Of a stretch of 64,000 nucleotides of DNA, positions 48,071 to 59,175 are shown one piece after another. Both the position numbers and the translations under genes were made by a program. The first letter of the stretch is position 1; the number at the start of each line of letters is the position of its first letter. Source of the DNA: Taenia hydatigena (Eukaryota > Platyhelminthes > Cestoda > Cyclophyllidea > Taeniidae); NCBI GenBank assembly GCA_036345935.2, contig JADWOT020001173.1, positions 1 through 64,000 on the forward strand, given 5' to 3'. The notes beneath the pieces are model-generated. The model was not told the origin of the DNA. It did not search any database and saw only the letters and a list, made by a program, of their open reading frames with translations.

Positions 48071-49255
48071 GTGACATTCCTTTTGTTCCGCCTAGATAAA
48101 GAAGGTGCCATCACGACGTCTACTTGTGTGTCATTGCCAAAAAAATGTTTGCAATGACTGAGGTTTGGACTTGTGTAACCTCTACACACCATCAATCAAT
48201 CAATCAATCTCTCTCTCCCTCTCTAAGTACTTCACGCCAACCTGCTTATAGAATCGCAAATTCGCGGTACTTGGCATTAGATATTGAACATTTTAAGGAC
48301 TTCTGCCCCACCCACCCCCAATTTCCCCATGCACTTACACTAAGTCTTCCCTTCTCTCATCCTCTCTCCTCCATAATAGAAGCGTTAATGATCCAATTGC
48401 GCCTTCTTGGACACTGCATTATGCGCGTTCCATTCGTAAATGCCATCCACTTCAATGGACACACTTAACCTTTCGTATCACAGTCCTTCACTGCGGTTAG
48501 AGCAGGAGCCTTGCCAAGCGAGCATGCCCTGGCATTCTACAAGAAGGTGGTGGGCACTGAACCATTGTTTCTCAGTGGCTGTGTGGTTGTGAGCGGCAAA
48601 TGCCGGTTTGATTGATTGGAAGACTTTTTGCTCAGAATGAATGGAACACGTGCCCGACATGTTCAGCAGTTCAAAGGGTGGCAGGAGCAGATTGCCGGTG
48701 AAGAAAGGCAGAGTAAGTAGGGTGGATAACATCTACGACTAGCAAAGGAGCCACTTACAAGGATTTTGACTCACTCACCACCGTTTACACATAAAGGCGA
48801 TAAATTTTAGTGTACATTCGATTCATTCTCTCACTACACAACTACGTGACTGCAAGGGCCCTTCGTCCTTGGACAGTGTCGACTGGCTTAGTGTTGGTAT
48901 CGCAGAAGATGCTTTTAGTCCCTGCCGTTTCTTTACTTTGGGTGCCGGATTCGCTTAGCATAATCGTTGTTTGACGACTTAATCATCCTGCTTTCTTTTT
49001 TTCAAAGGGCGTAAAAATTGAGGTGAGGAAGTCCAGCTACTGCAACTAATTGTCGTAAATGGAGTCCGCAACAAGCCGTTCATACCATGGAATTCTCGAA
49101 ATGAATAGACAACACAGAAGAAAAATTAGACTTCCTTCGCTTAAGAGCTTGCGCTGGCTGAATTTTGCAAAGTCCACTCGACTGTAAATCGCGTATTACT
49201 TCGAAGCTCCACTGCATGCACATTGACCAAGATTGCGAGATAATGTCAAACGAAT

Positions 49256-49480
49256 TTGAGGCACATGACAGTTATTCGAATAAATTATTTCGTAACACTT
49301 CGCTATTTGACTGAATCTCATCTCCTCTTGCGGGTACTTGTTTGTCCTTTTGCCGTCGCTGGGCAAACTGACCTCTCGGCTAAGCTAGCACCCCGAATTC
49401 TGTTTCCGTTCACCGAACAAATGTATTCCCTTCATTTCTTATATCTTCCTTCGTCTCATAGGAAGCTTTGGGTGATATGA
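49256..49480 (+). CDS. Putative 74-codon frame, IR2 right arm
   Basis: The frame reads H-L-L-L-R-V-L-V-C-P-F-A-V-A-G-Q-T-D and later F-P-F-T-E-Q-M-Y-S-L-H. It is identical in the left arm (42014-42238, minus). The related spacer segment 44081-44600 resembles its downstream neighbour, not this frame, so there is no independent test of coding. Product unknown. Confidence 0.25.
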   Translation: MRHMTVIRINYFVTLRYLTESHLLLRVLVCPFAVAGQTDLSAKLAPRILFPFTEQMYSLHFLYLPSSHRKLWVI

Positions 49481-49590
49481 CTTCGTTAACTGATTATATG
49501 ATCCATCCATAGCTCTAGCTTGATAGCTTATCTAATATCTAGTGGTCAAATTGTAAGCTGGAATTCAATTTGCGAAGGAGTAAATAAGGC

Positions 49591-49806
49591 ATGAATTTAT
49601 TTATCTTATACTTCACCGTGTCAATATCCACCGAGGGCATATCTGGACTAGACCGCAAGCGTGTTTTAGTAGAGGAGAATATATTGCAGGTCACACCAAG
49701 TGCATTTAAGTACAACAAAGCTTTTCGTGTAAATCTAAACGCAAAATATTCGCACTGCTTTATTTTCGATTGGGCAAAATGTTTGACGTTAAACTTTTCC
49801 CACTGA
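49591..49806 (+). CDS. Putative 71-codon frame, IR2 right arm
   Basis: This begins with ATG and a short hydrophobic stretch (M-N-L-F-I-L-Y-F-T-V-S-I), which could be a weak signal peptide, then G-L-D-R-K-R-V-L-V-E-E-N and F-R-V-N-L-N-A-K-Y-S-H. It is identical in the left arm (41688-41903, minus). There are no splice signals that decide its limits. Product unknown. Confidence 0.3.
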   Translation: MNLFILYFTVSISTEGISGLDRKRVLVEENILQVTPSAFKYNKAFRVNLNAKYSHCFIFDWAKCLTLNFSH

Positions 49807-50327
49807 GTGGTGGTGTTCTTCTTGAAGTATTAATCCAAATTTTGGACCTTTTGTATCAGGTTTTTACAAGTTTGCCTTGACTACGGTCTATTATTGAAAT
49901 TACGCTTCCAGCATTACATGTCATGCCCTGATTGCCTACAAGATGTCGCACGTCACACATGCGTGACATGTGGGATACAAACCATAACAAAAAAGAATGT
50001 CATTGTTGTTAAATTATAAGTGCATAATTGTTGGAGGCTAATGCGTTTGCAAACATGGATCTCCTTCCACCACGAAAGGAAACACAAGTAATTAGATGGT
50101 TCTGTGATGCCAGAGCGCTTACATAGTTTCTAAAGGCACCTCGAATGCCTCTATACCCATATGATCAAACAGATCTGTTTTCATTTGTCCTTTAGAGTAA
50201 ATATGGGGATTAAAAAGGCAAACAAAGTAGGTCGTTTAATAGGCAAAAGCCAAAATAACATTAAAAGAGTCATAAAATAAAAGCGTTTGTTGAAATTATA
50301 TCGTAATTTGTCTCACTTATTTCAGGA

Positions 50328-51416
50328 TTTTGATTGTGAAAGTTTTGGTTTACAAAGCCTGCTAAGACGCACTTTTGCTAAGGATGTAGTGTAGCTATTG
50401 TTTTATTTGATACTTTTTATAGCTTTTCTTTACCAACTTCTTATTTTTATAAGTTGCGTCTCCAATGCATCCAAAGTCGAGTTCGAAAATGTGGATGGCG
50501 CGCTTGACTGCGCCTGTAGCTACTTTTACCAGCGGTTGAAGGCCAGCGATAATTAAAAAAGGTTATCTTTTCTTTCCTGACTCAAAATAGCATTAAAAAG
50601 GGATTGTTTCAACATTTTCGCACGTTCATAGTCCAGTCGATGTATAAACATGCCAGAAAACTGCCGACTGGATGTCATTGCATTAAAATATGGTGATCGT
50701 TTGAAGCCGAAGGTGAGTTGGAAGCCCGTGTATATAGCTGTAATCTTGTGCACCCATATTTTAATATTTTTGTGAGGCTGTCATTACACTGGAGGAGTGA
50801 TTCTATTCATTATCTTTCAGGAATAGGTGTTTGCCAATGCATTCGCGTTTTCGTAAATTGATTTAACCGACCTCTACCCAACTGCGTGACATCGTCATCA
50901 TTTTACAAGGGGGATGAATCATGCCATGACGAGCTCAAGTTCTGTGGAAGATGATGTATGTGTATGCGCGCCATCTGCATAATGGCCATGGAGGGGATAA
51001 TGCCATACCCTTCACTGTATGGGACCTCGTAATAGTCATCGAATTGTGGCACTAAAGGGGTGCGGAGCCTTTTGCTATGGCCGTGTCCTCCATCAGTGCC
51101 ATTTATCGTTATGTTTGGGAAGTATACTGGCAGAAGTCGGGGCACAAATGCAGTCACTGCTTTCTAGACTAAAAGAAGCTTCGCGGTCTCAAATGCTATC
51201 CGTAAGTTGCTACCCTTGGACAAAGTGGTAGCTGCACTAGTCATGCCAGTGTTCCTTATTTCCCCGACTTCGACTCCCTCTCCAGTTACACTTGAAAGTC
51301 TGCATTACGGTTTCCCTTTTCCTGATCGGCACTATTTTTGTTGTTACGTACACCGTGTATTTGTTAGCAAAACTATTGTTTGGATTTAAAGCAACTAAAG
51401 CAATGGAAGGCGGTTA
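50328..51416 (+). pseudogene. Family A repeat, copy 4 (membrane-protein-like)
   Basis: An exon-like start at 50650-50712 reads M-P-E-N-C-R-L-D-V-I-A-L-K and stops exactly at gtgagt; a pyrimidine-rich tatctttcag ends the 108-base intron at 50820. After it, the frame conserved among copies reads R-C-L-P-M-H-S-R-F-R-K-L-I before a stop. Further on come a hydrophobic L-D-K-V-V-A-A-L-V-M segment (about 51220) and a C-terminal part at 51307-51417 with G-T-I-F-V-V-T-Y-T-V-Y-L-L and the end K-A-M-E-G-G, a likely membrane helix. Copies 1, 2 and 4 share this architecture but each needs frame changes to join the parts. Probably decayed; family unknown. Confidence 0.5.
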
Positions 51417-51687
51417 AGGTTGTGGATTTTGAGAAGGGGTTGAGGCTGTGAATTACATAGCATTGGTCGTTCTATGTACTGAATGCCTTCATATAGCAAG
51501 CACTTTATGTCTTTTTCGAGGACAAAAGCAGTGACCGTAGATAAGGTCTAAAGTCTGCACTTCGCAATGCCAAATGCAAGCTTAGGGCAGCTAAATTGCT
51601 CAAACCAATGGTTAAATAAGTTGGATGGCTGTGATGAATGGTATTGTCCACTTGTATCGTTATTCAGCATGATGGCAGTGATGCTAA

Positions 51688-51834
51688 AGATCCCTACACT
51701 TTTGTTTGCTACTTAGCAATGTCGGAGTGAGCAACGACATCATTGTCTCCGCTACTGTCTTCTTCGGCATTGTCATGTCCCTTTCCAACGCCGTGTTGTA
51801 CTGTTTTGCAAGCGTCATTTTACTTGGTTTTTAA
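51688..51834 (+). CDS. Putative hydrophobic 48-codon frame, IR2 right arm
   Basis: The frame is strongly hydrophobic: C-L-L-S-N-V-G-V-S-N-D-I-I, then V-F-F-G-I-V-M-S-L and Y-C-F-A-S-V-I-L-L-G-F before TAA. It would form one or two membrane segments. It lies 270 bases after the family A C-terminal segment on the same strand. A second frame overlapping it (51743-51943) reads S-V-E-V-F-I-Q-K-A-N-R-F further on, possibly the continuation after a frame change. Mirror at 39660-39806 (minus). Product unknown. Confidence 0.3.
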   Translation, partial: RSLHFCLLLSNVGVSNDIIVSATVFFGIVMSLSNAVLYCFASVILLGF

Positions 51835-52871
51835 CACACACTCGCAACTCCAAACCTCATCTTCCGTTGAGGTCTTCATCCAAAAGGCCAACCGTTTTGC
51901 TCACACTAAAAATGAGGTGCTCACGCATCCTTCCATTTATTAACTTATACACTGATTCAAAAGCCACATTGGATGCGATGGCGGCAACCTGGTAAGGTCA
52001 TATCTGAACGTGAAGCACGCGATTAGTTTCACTAAGAAGGTTGAGCATCCACAGACTAAGGCTGTCTTCAAGCAACACGAAGTTGATGTAGTGATTGATG
52101 GCACGGGTCACCATCTTGTGTCTCGAATCATGGTCATTCCTTAATGAATTGGGGAACCTGTACCACTGCAATAGCGCAAATTTCTTCCTTACCACTTAGT
52201 GACCATCGACCATAAGCGACAAAAGCAGATTGACCAGATGTGGTAGGGGCGCATGAATGAGTGGACCCCACCCTGCGCATCTAGTGGATTGTTCATTAGA
52301 TGCTTTACGTCATTTGACAATATCGTCCTGCTAAACTTCAAATTGTAACCCAATTCCATGCAACACCAAATCATGTGAACTCCTCTACCCACTTCACTCC
52401 TCTCCTTCTCCATCTCTATTCTCTCTCGCCCATTCAAAATTCAATTTACTTAAGGAAGCAGAAAATTTGCGATAGCATAAGCATACGGCGCCTTAAACGT
52501 CACTAAATCTTAGGAGTGCATGTTAAAAGTATCCAGCTCATAACATCAATATTTGGCCCACCTAGTGGATACACCAGTGGAAGATGCTTAGGTGATTGTT
52601 ACCTGGTACATGAGCAACAGTCTACCTATTGCCATTTAAGTCATTCAAACACTAGCCCATTTCTAACAACCGAGTACGTACAATGGAAAGTCTGATGACG
52701 CTCTTTAGCCGCTTTCCCAATCAATGATGCTGTAGGTCAGTTTCTTATCTCATCGATATCAGAAACAACGCATCATTTTCAGGCGGAAGCTGTTGTTTCT
52801 TTGACTGGAGAAGACAGATTACACAGTGCACTTGGAGTTGTGAGGCTAGAAGTTCTGACTTTGTGACCTGA

Positions 52872-53276
52872 TTCTGTGGAAAGACCGGCCTTGATAAAGA
52901 TAAATTGGCAAGTCTTCACCTAATTTTGAAGAAATGCACAAATCATTCTGGAAACAAAAATTCATTTCCATGTTATTACGTGAATGACGTTGAAGAGAAT
53001 CTTCCGATGTTGCGACGGAAAAGTGAGAACAAGGTTGCGCAGGAATGCTTCACACGACTGCATTTGCATCCAGTTCGAATGTTGGACCCATCACCGACTC
53101 AACAACTGACAGGAAAGGGCGATGACATCTGCGCTTTTGCCATTTCTGCCGCTGTCACTAACGTCAAGTGGGTGAAGCGTCCTTGCCCACTGTATAAGAA
53201 ACCGGCGTACCGTCGAGTTCCAAAACTACTAACCAACCATTCTAGTCTCCCTAGTTACTCCTTCGTGAACGTTTAG
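52872..53276 (+). CDS. Putative exon, longest IR2 frame (134 codons)
   Basis: The open frame runs from just after TGA at 52869 to TAG at 53274. Readable parts are F-C-G-K-T-G-L-D-K-D-K-L-A-S-L-H-L-I-L, then V-N-D-V-E-E-N-L-P-M-L-R-R-K and, near the end, P-C-P-L-Y-K-K-P-A-Y-R-R-V-P. The C-P-L-Y-K segment weakly recalls the C-terminal region of dynein heavy chains, but I do not consider this an identification. It is followed 105 bases later by the exon at 53382. Both arms agree (mirror 38218-38622, minus). It is one of the better coding candidates. Confidence 0.4.
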   Translation, partial: FCGKTGLDKDKLASLHLILKKCTNHSGNKNSFPCYYVNDVEENLPMLRRKSENKVAQECFTRLHLHPVRMLDPSPTQQLTGKGDDICAFAISAAVTNVKWVKRPCPLYKKPAYRRVPKLLTNHSSLPSYSFVNV

Positions 53277-53381
53277 GAAATCAGCAAAGCAAATTACAAG
53301 CTCCTTGCATCATTGATATCGCCGTGGCGAGATTTCATTTCGTGATTTTATCAGACGTCACCTCCATCGTCCCCTCTGCAG

Positions 53382-53636
53382 GTCGTGTTACACTTTGCGG
53401 CTCAGTTCCGCCAAAATCGCCTTTTGCATGACACTTACAACAAGTCGTTTGAATTGCCTTCTGTTGCTGGCAAACGATCCCCGCAAATGAGTGAGTTTTA
53501 CAATGCTGATGTGTTCAGCTACCGTGAATGCAACGCAAGCTTCTCCTCCTATGTAACTAACTCCATTCTCCTCAAGCATAGTAAAATAGGCTCTCACTTA
53601 GGCTCACTACAATACCCGCTCTACAGTCTTCCTTAG
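53382..53636 (+). CDS. Putative terminal exon after a ctctgcag acceptor, IR2 right arm
   Basis: A long pyrimidine-rich run ending in cccctctgcag precedes an open frame starting in phase at 53382: V-V-L-H-F-A-A-Q-F-R-Q-N-R-L-L-H-D, then F-Y-N-A-D-V-F-S-Y-R-E-C-N-A and an end P-L-Y-S-L-P before TAG. An N-A-S glycosylation-like site is present. It follows the 134-codon frame on the same strand and may be its next exon. It is identical in the left arm (37858-38112, minus). No family is recognised. Confidence 0.45.
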   Translation, partial: VVLHFAAQFRQNRLLHDTYNKSFELPSVAGKRSPQMSEFYNADVFSYRECNASFSSYVTNSILLKHSKIGSHLGSLQYPLYSLP

Positions 53637-56403
53637 AAGGATTTGAGATCTAAGCTTATATTTCTAACCTTTGCAAGCCTTCAGAGGCAACTCATGTGTC
53701 GGCCAGTTCTCGACATGTCTGGGTATTTAACTTTTAGTCCAGGCCACTATCATTAACTGCATATTATCAAAGAGCATTGCCATCTTCATGTCCATTTTTT
53801 TCAGCATTAAACGTTTTGGCTAATTTATTAACTAGGCACGCAAATATTTGAAGGGTAGCACGGAACATTGATGTCATCAATATGGTGAATGTTCTATTTC
53901 CTTTAGTTGAGTCAAAATTGGTTTTGGTGCCTCTGCTCTTGCGACTTCTAGGAACGGGTATGCATCATGCGGTGCAGGATAAAATTCTTAATGTAGTCCG
54001 GAGTAGGTTTCACTCAAAACGACGTGTTCTGAGATGGTAGTCGTCAAGTTGTAGTCAAGTCCTCAATTCCTATGATCCTAACAATTTCGTTGAATTTTCT
54101 AGTAAGAAATTCACAGAAGCAGCTTGCGCGTTTACGATCGCAAAGCAAAAATGCAAAGACATGGGCGAATCGCACGCCTTTTTTCTATTTTTCTGTATCC
54201 GTGTGACGAGATTAGGTGAGACGCGTTCCACTGAGAAGAACAGGCAATCCGCAATGATAGGAATAAGATGCAGTCATCGCAAAAGTGCAGATTATGGTGG
54301 TCAAGTGGGTAATGTTCAACTGTTTTATCATTAATTCGGCTGCTCGCACTTTTACTGGATTAAAATTGCTTCACGAAATAGATTTAAAACATGGAAAATC
54401 GTGTAATCCCAAACGTTGAATTCAAAGTAAGTGAATATTTGCTGGAAGTAGACTTATGGGATCACTCGCAGCTGTTCAGCTTCGTGTCCGCCCATTCATC
54501 AAAAGGACCGGAATCTGATTAAAGGCATCGAACCTAAAGAACGGGCATAGCGAACTAGGCTGCTGAGCAAAGTGGGCTATACTGCTGGTAGGGTTTTGAT
54601 GCGAAGTGGAGTTTATTTCCTCCTCACGGACCGCCAGCGCCAACTCACCCACCCGACATGCAGGCGGTCTAGCGTCTTCAGAGTAAGCAACTGACAAACT
54701 TATGAGCATTGTCTACAACTATTTTAACTGGTGTACACCGTTCTATGCACAGGCAATTTTTGCAACGAACGAGATGAGCGTTTTGTATTCCAATGCTCCC
54801 ACAACCGCCTAAAATGTCCCATGATGGAATAGCGCTAAAATCGCACATTCGTACTTGCAATCAATTGAATAGGCGACTACGTGGTTACTGCTGACCAAAT
54901 ATTACGCTTCTACGGAAGCAGCTGTACTCTATTGAACGGTTGGAAGTTCGAGTGTGAAATTTAACAGTTTGGTAGCTTTCATGCACGGAATCATGCTACC
55001 ATTCCTCCTTGGACTGAGAAGGCTATGCTGAAATAATTACATGAATGCTAGCAGTGACGTGTGGAAGTCAAACAAAACGTTGGGTAGCAGGAAGCCTAAT
55101 TTGTTATAGGGGTCTGCAACCGAGCCTGCAATGATCATGTCAGCAGTTCAGCTTTACACCCTACAGTCGCCACAATCTATGGATTTTCGTCGATTGATTC
55201 GAATACTGAAAGCCCACCCACCTCCACGGTCCAAATGCTTGCGTGCACCATCTCATATGTACTGATCTGTTTTTACAGCGAAATGATAAACAACGAACGA
55301 TCAGTTGCTACAGATTAGCACCTCAGAAACCCTTTAGTTGCCTTGGCTCACAATCAGGCTGTCTCCTCTGGCCAGCTGTAAACGACTCACAAAGACTATT
55401 CTTGTTCACTTCCCTGCCTTGTGAAGTGGACATTAGGTTAGGCGGTCAGTGGGGTCCTCATTACGTAAACACAAGCCCAACTCGAAGCCGTTATATGCAT
55501 ATCGCAGTTACTTTCCCGTAGCCTCACTATCTTCAGTCGTCCCACTTAAAACTCGCCCGTTTTGACAAGCCTCCTTCCTTCACCGCGAATCAGCAGCACA
55601 CCATTTTACTGACATCTCTTTGGCAAAACACCGGGACCGGTCTACAAGTCGGATTTAAATCCACGCTCAGTCTGCTTCGAACATCTCTCTTGGCTATACT
55701 ATGGGTGTGAATGCATGAAATGTCTCTAATTGTGCACCACTAAGCAAAGAAATCCAACCACTAATACCGAATCTAATATTTGAGTGTTATGGGGATGACC
55801 AGCAGCGGAAAACTCTGCACTTTAGGATCGGAATGACCTCACCATGAGCTAGGTGTTTCTGTCACTTAACGCTCGGAAATCAAGTCTGAACGGTGTCAGT
55901 GAATAAAATATTCTACAAACAAAGCTGACGCTGAAGAAGAAAAATACGCTTTGGTTGCTTCATATTGTGTGATCAGGCATATTTTAAAACACATCCTTGT
56001 CAACCCGCACATGTTGGTTTTGTGGCCTACTGAAAAGAGATAAGTAGGAGCGATGGGAGGAGATTGAATTCACTGCAAAACAGATTTTAAATACAGTTCA
56101 CGATTGCGTCCTTACAAAAGTTATGAAAAGAAACACAAGTTCTGGATGCAAACAAGGTGGATTTGGTGCCATCAATTTATCCTCTTTTAGCACAGGGCAT
56201 TGTGATTGTTTGATCGGTCACCTGCAGCATCCCTCAGGCCAATAACCGGAATGAATTAGTCTAAGTCAAGCTACCCTGCTTAACTACACGGCTTCCAACT
56301 CTTTACTATTCTGACTTCAAAGTGCTCGCAAGCGGTAGCATACTGATACTGAATTTAATAATCTGATTCCTTCCATAGAGTCAGCTTTACAACAATAAAC
56401 CAT

Positions 56404-56601
56404 TTGGCATCCATCCAGACGCATAACGCCTATCCGCATGAAGGGTCAAACTGTCTGGATGAAGAATTGGTTGCAAAAACAGCAAATGCCGAAGGTATTT
56501 GCACCATCTGCGAAGAACGAATGAATGCAGCAAAGTCTAATGTAGCTCATTGGTCGAGGGTTTTGTCACCCATTCGTTACGTGGGACGGTACTGGTATTA
56601 A
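56404..56601 (+). CDS. Putative 65-codon frame with C-x-x-C, right arm
   Basis: This is the mirror of 34893-35090 and identical to it. It is followed after 61 bases by the frame at 56663 on the same strand. A pyrimidine-poor upstream region gives no clear acceptor, so the start is undecided. Product unknown. Confidence 0.3.
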   Translation: MASIQTHNAYPHEGSNCLDEELVAKTANAEGICTICEERMNAAKSNVAHWSRVLSPIRYVGRYWY

Positions 56602-56662
56602 AAGGCAACAGATGTGAAAGGGTTGTGAAATCACACAAACACACGTAGACTTCAGTGTCTTT

Positions 56663-56896
56663 ATGCACACTATCGCCGTTATCGGCCGCATTGCATTGTT
56701 AAGCGCACTCACGTTACAGTACAATACAATCGCTCGATTACAAGATATTCCCTGTCCTCTGAGCAATTCTGTAGTCATCGGTATGTCACGCCCAAAATGT
56801 CACTTATTTCAACAAATTGCTGTGCCACATCAACACTGCTCAGCGTTTCAACTCGCCGTTCTTGCGAAAAAACGAACGCACAACGCCACTGTCTGA
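56663..56896 (+). pseudogene. Right-arm copy of the 103-codon frame, truncated by a stop
   Basis: Compared with its mirror at 34520-34831, a tryptophan codon has become TGA at 56894-56896, ending the frame after 77 codons, while the downstream sequence still reads E-A-D-N-A-C-L-V-S-K. One Tyr/Cys difference is also present. If the frame is coding, this arm holds the broken version. Confidence 0.35.
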
Positions 56897-58422
56897 GAGG
56901 CTGACAATGCTTGTCTAGTTTCCAAAATCGACCTTGGTTCGGGTCAACCGAACAGTTGTGTTACGGGACCCTAATTCTTAGTTTTGTTAGTGGTGCGCAT
57001 GTGTCCTCAAGGAACTAGAAAAGACGGCACGGTTCCTGCGAAATCAGCGTGCCAATAAATAAACACATGAGAGCTGCTGATCAGATGCGAGGTTAGCTGT
57101 TCAGGTAAGTGGTTTGGCTGGTCAGTTATTTTCCGATTCGGCTTACAGCCAATTACATTCTGACTGGCTTGCCGTCAAATGTAACTGTGACTGCAGATGA
57201 ATAAGGTACTGCTAACATCGTCACGTCTTACTAGTATTTACACGAGGGGAATATGATAGCGCAATGAAGTGGTCGAATATCGCGTTTCAGGCAAATGAAA
57301 AACCGGCAAACCCACTTTTACAGGCTTATCAGGGTTATGCTAGAAATGCAATGCTCTGTATAGTATTTGAAGGTTAATCTTGTGGTAATTAAGCCTGTCT
57401 CACCCATGTCCTCAGTGATTCCAGAGAAAAGTGCAAAGCACAGACGGCTAACACGATTAAACCATATTTTACCAATCAGTCGATTTTTGACACAGAGTAC
57501 TTAAACGCGTTTAAAAATTAGGGGCGTAATATCAAAGGCTCATTGATTTCATGGGCCATCTTTCATATCTCAATGTCACTTGCACGTTTGGTGGCTAGCT
57601 TTGGTCTTGACTTGAGATCTGGTGATGATTGCGACTGCGGATCATAACTCTTAACGCTCGCCAATATGAAGTTAATGTCCACCCATTTAAACAACTTTTA
57701 AGAAGCTTAGAGTTGGTCATAAGGAAGCAAAATCAAAGCTGTCTAACTTGAGAATCCATATTCCCTAGCCTTCAACGTACACTCAGCGTGTACACCGACC
57801 GTCGCAAAGCGGTTAGCAAATTCAAAATTCAAAATGGGTGTTTGGAGGTTAGCAGCGAATGTCGAGGCGGGAAAAATGCGTCTCAGTGTCTGCGAGTACA
57901 CGCCACCAGATGCCACGCGTGTAGCCATGTGGCCCTCAGGGAGGCAGAGGAAGTGAGGAATATCTAATCGCAAAACCAAGCATCACTTCTTACCGACTAG
58001 GTAAGTCGCATAGTGCAAAAAAAGCCTTCTCACACGCCATGGATAAGTGTTGAGAGATAAAGCCACCATTATAGCCCACAAAGGCGCCTTCACAAAGATA
58101 GCAGCTAATAAATTACCTACGGTTCCACAGTTCCAAATCACTCTTATTTTGTTCAAAATCTAACCGCTGCGTTCATAAAAAATATAGGTTTTTTCAAGCA
58201 CTATTGCATAGTATTTATTTTGAAAGCTTTAGACACCCCATCAAGTGCTGTCATTGACTGACCAATCACAAACATGCCAAAGCGTGTAAAGCTTTAATTC
58301 TCCTCCATTTGACATGGAGACAGGCCCACTATACTATCGCTACCAAATTGATCGTTTAATCGTTTTGCCACCGGTTGCACCAAATGCGAAAACTATCAGG
58401 TAAGTTGGAAAAAGGGGGCTAG

Positions 58423-59175
58423 CGGAAACCGCCTAAGGCCTCGAATATTTTTTGCAAGCGATCCAAGTTTGGACGGAGATCCAACGTTTGCCACATCGAG
58501 CCGGTCACAACAAGCGTTTGCTTTGACGTGAGGACATCGGCTAGAGCATCAGGTGTCCACAATCCCGATGTTCAAAATCCGGATGATCAAAATATATAAC
58601 GATGCAGTCATAATCGCTCAGCTGCATCCTTTCTCTTCCTTCTCCACCTTCTTCTGACCCTTTAACCATGTCTAGTACGGTGCCACCTGCTGTCTTGAAA
58701 AATGCATCCCAATGGTTTGCAAAGTTGGGAACATCCGTAGACACGTCCAAGCAGAGACGAGTAGAGGAAGCAAAACGCAGCACTGGCAAATCGCATTTGT
58801 AGCGTTTCATTCCGTAAGGCGATGAACTTGTGCAACGACATCATGTGGTGATCAAACAGTTGATCGGAGTTTGTGCATCAGCAGGAAACACTCTCGACGA
58901 GAGGCAATGAAATAAAGCCTCTTCGTTATTGTAATACTGACTTGCATAATCAAAATAATACGTGCATCCCTCTACGTCCGCAAAGAAAAGCACCCTGCAG
59001 AGGTGTGCGTCTACCCATTTTACGTCCTTTACACTGTGGTGGATCCTAAGAGTTTGAATGGGGAGGTCCTGATTTGGTTGCTCTGCTGTTGACTCTTCCT
59101 AAACAAAACTCTTAATAGTAAATCTTAGCAACTATCAGGGAGAATATAAGTTCGAAATTGATTTAATAAAGCCAT
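58423..59175 (+). pseudogene. Family B copy in IR2 right arm, with terminal exon
   Basis: An open frame at 58423-58599 reads R-R-S-N-V-C-H-I-E-P-V-T-T-S and later N-P-D-V-Q-N-P-D-D-Q-N. A 44-codon frame at 58668-58802 starts at an ATG in an aacc context, reads M-S-S-T-V-P-P-A-V-L-K-N-A-S and then K-L-G-T-S-V-D-T-S-K-Q, and is followed by AATAAA at 58911-58916. Copy 1 at 603-1065 keeps this last frame with an in-frame 15-base deletion. The minus strand over 58541-58810 is also open. I favour the plus strand because of the ATG, stop and poly(A) signal order, but this is not settled. Product unknown. Confidence 0.45.

Noticed and set aside
52872..53276. Possible dynein heavy chain C-terminus because of C-P-L-Y-K
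   Set aside because: Only a handful of residues match and the surrounding conserved positions of that family are absent.
55845..56120. Possible retrotransposon RNase H-like segment (K-Y-A-L-V-V-A near 55943)
   Set aside because: No catalytic acidic residues or neighbouring reverse transcriptase or integrase motifs could be found in any frame.
58380..58600. At least three different frames in this stretch look protein-like (two plus, one minus)
   Set aside because: They cannot all be real. It shows how easily random sequence reads as plausible peptide here, so single frames without copy or splice support were given low confidence.
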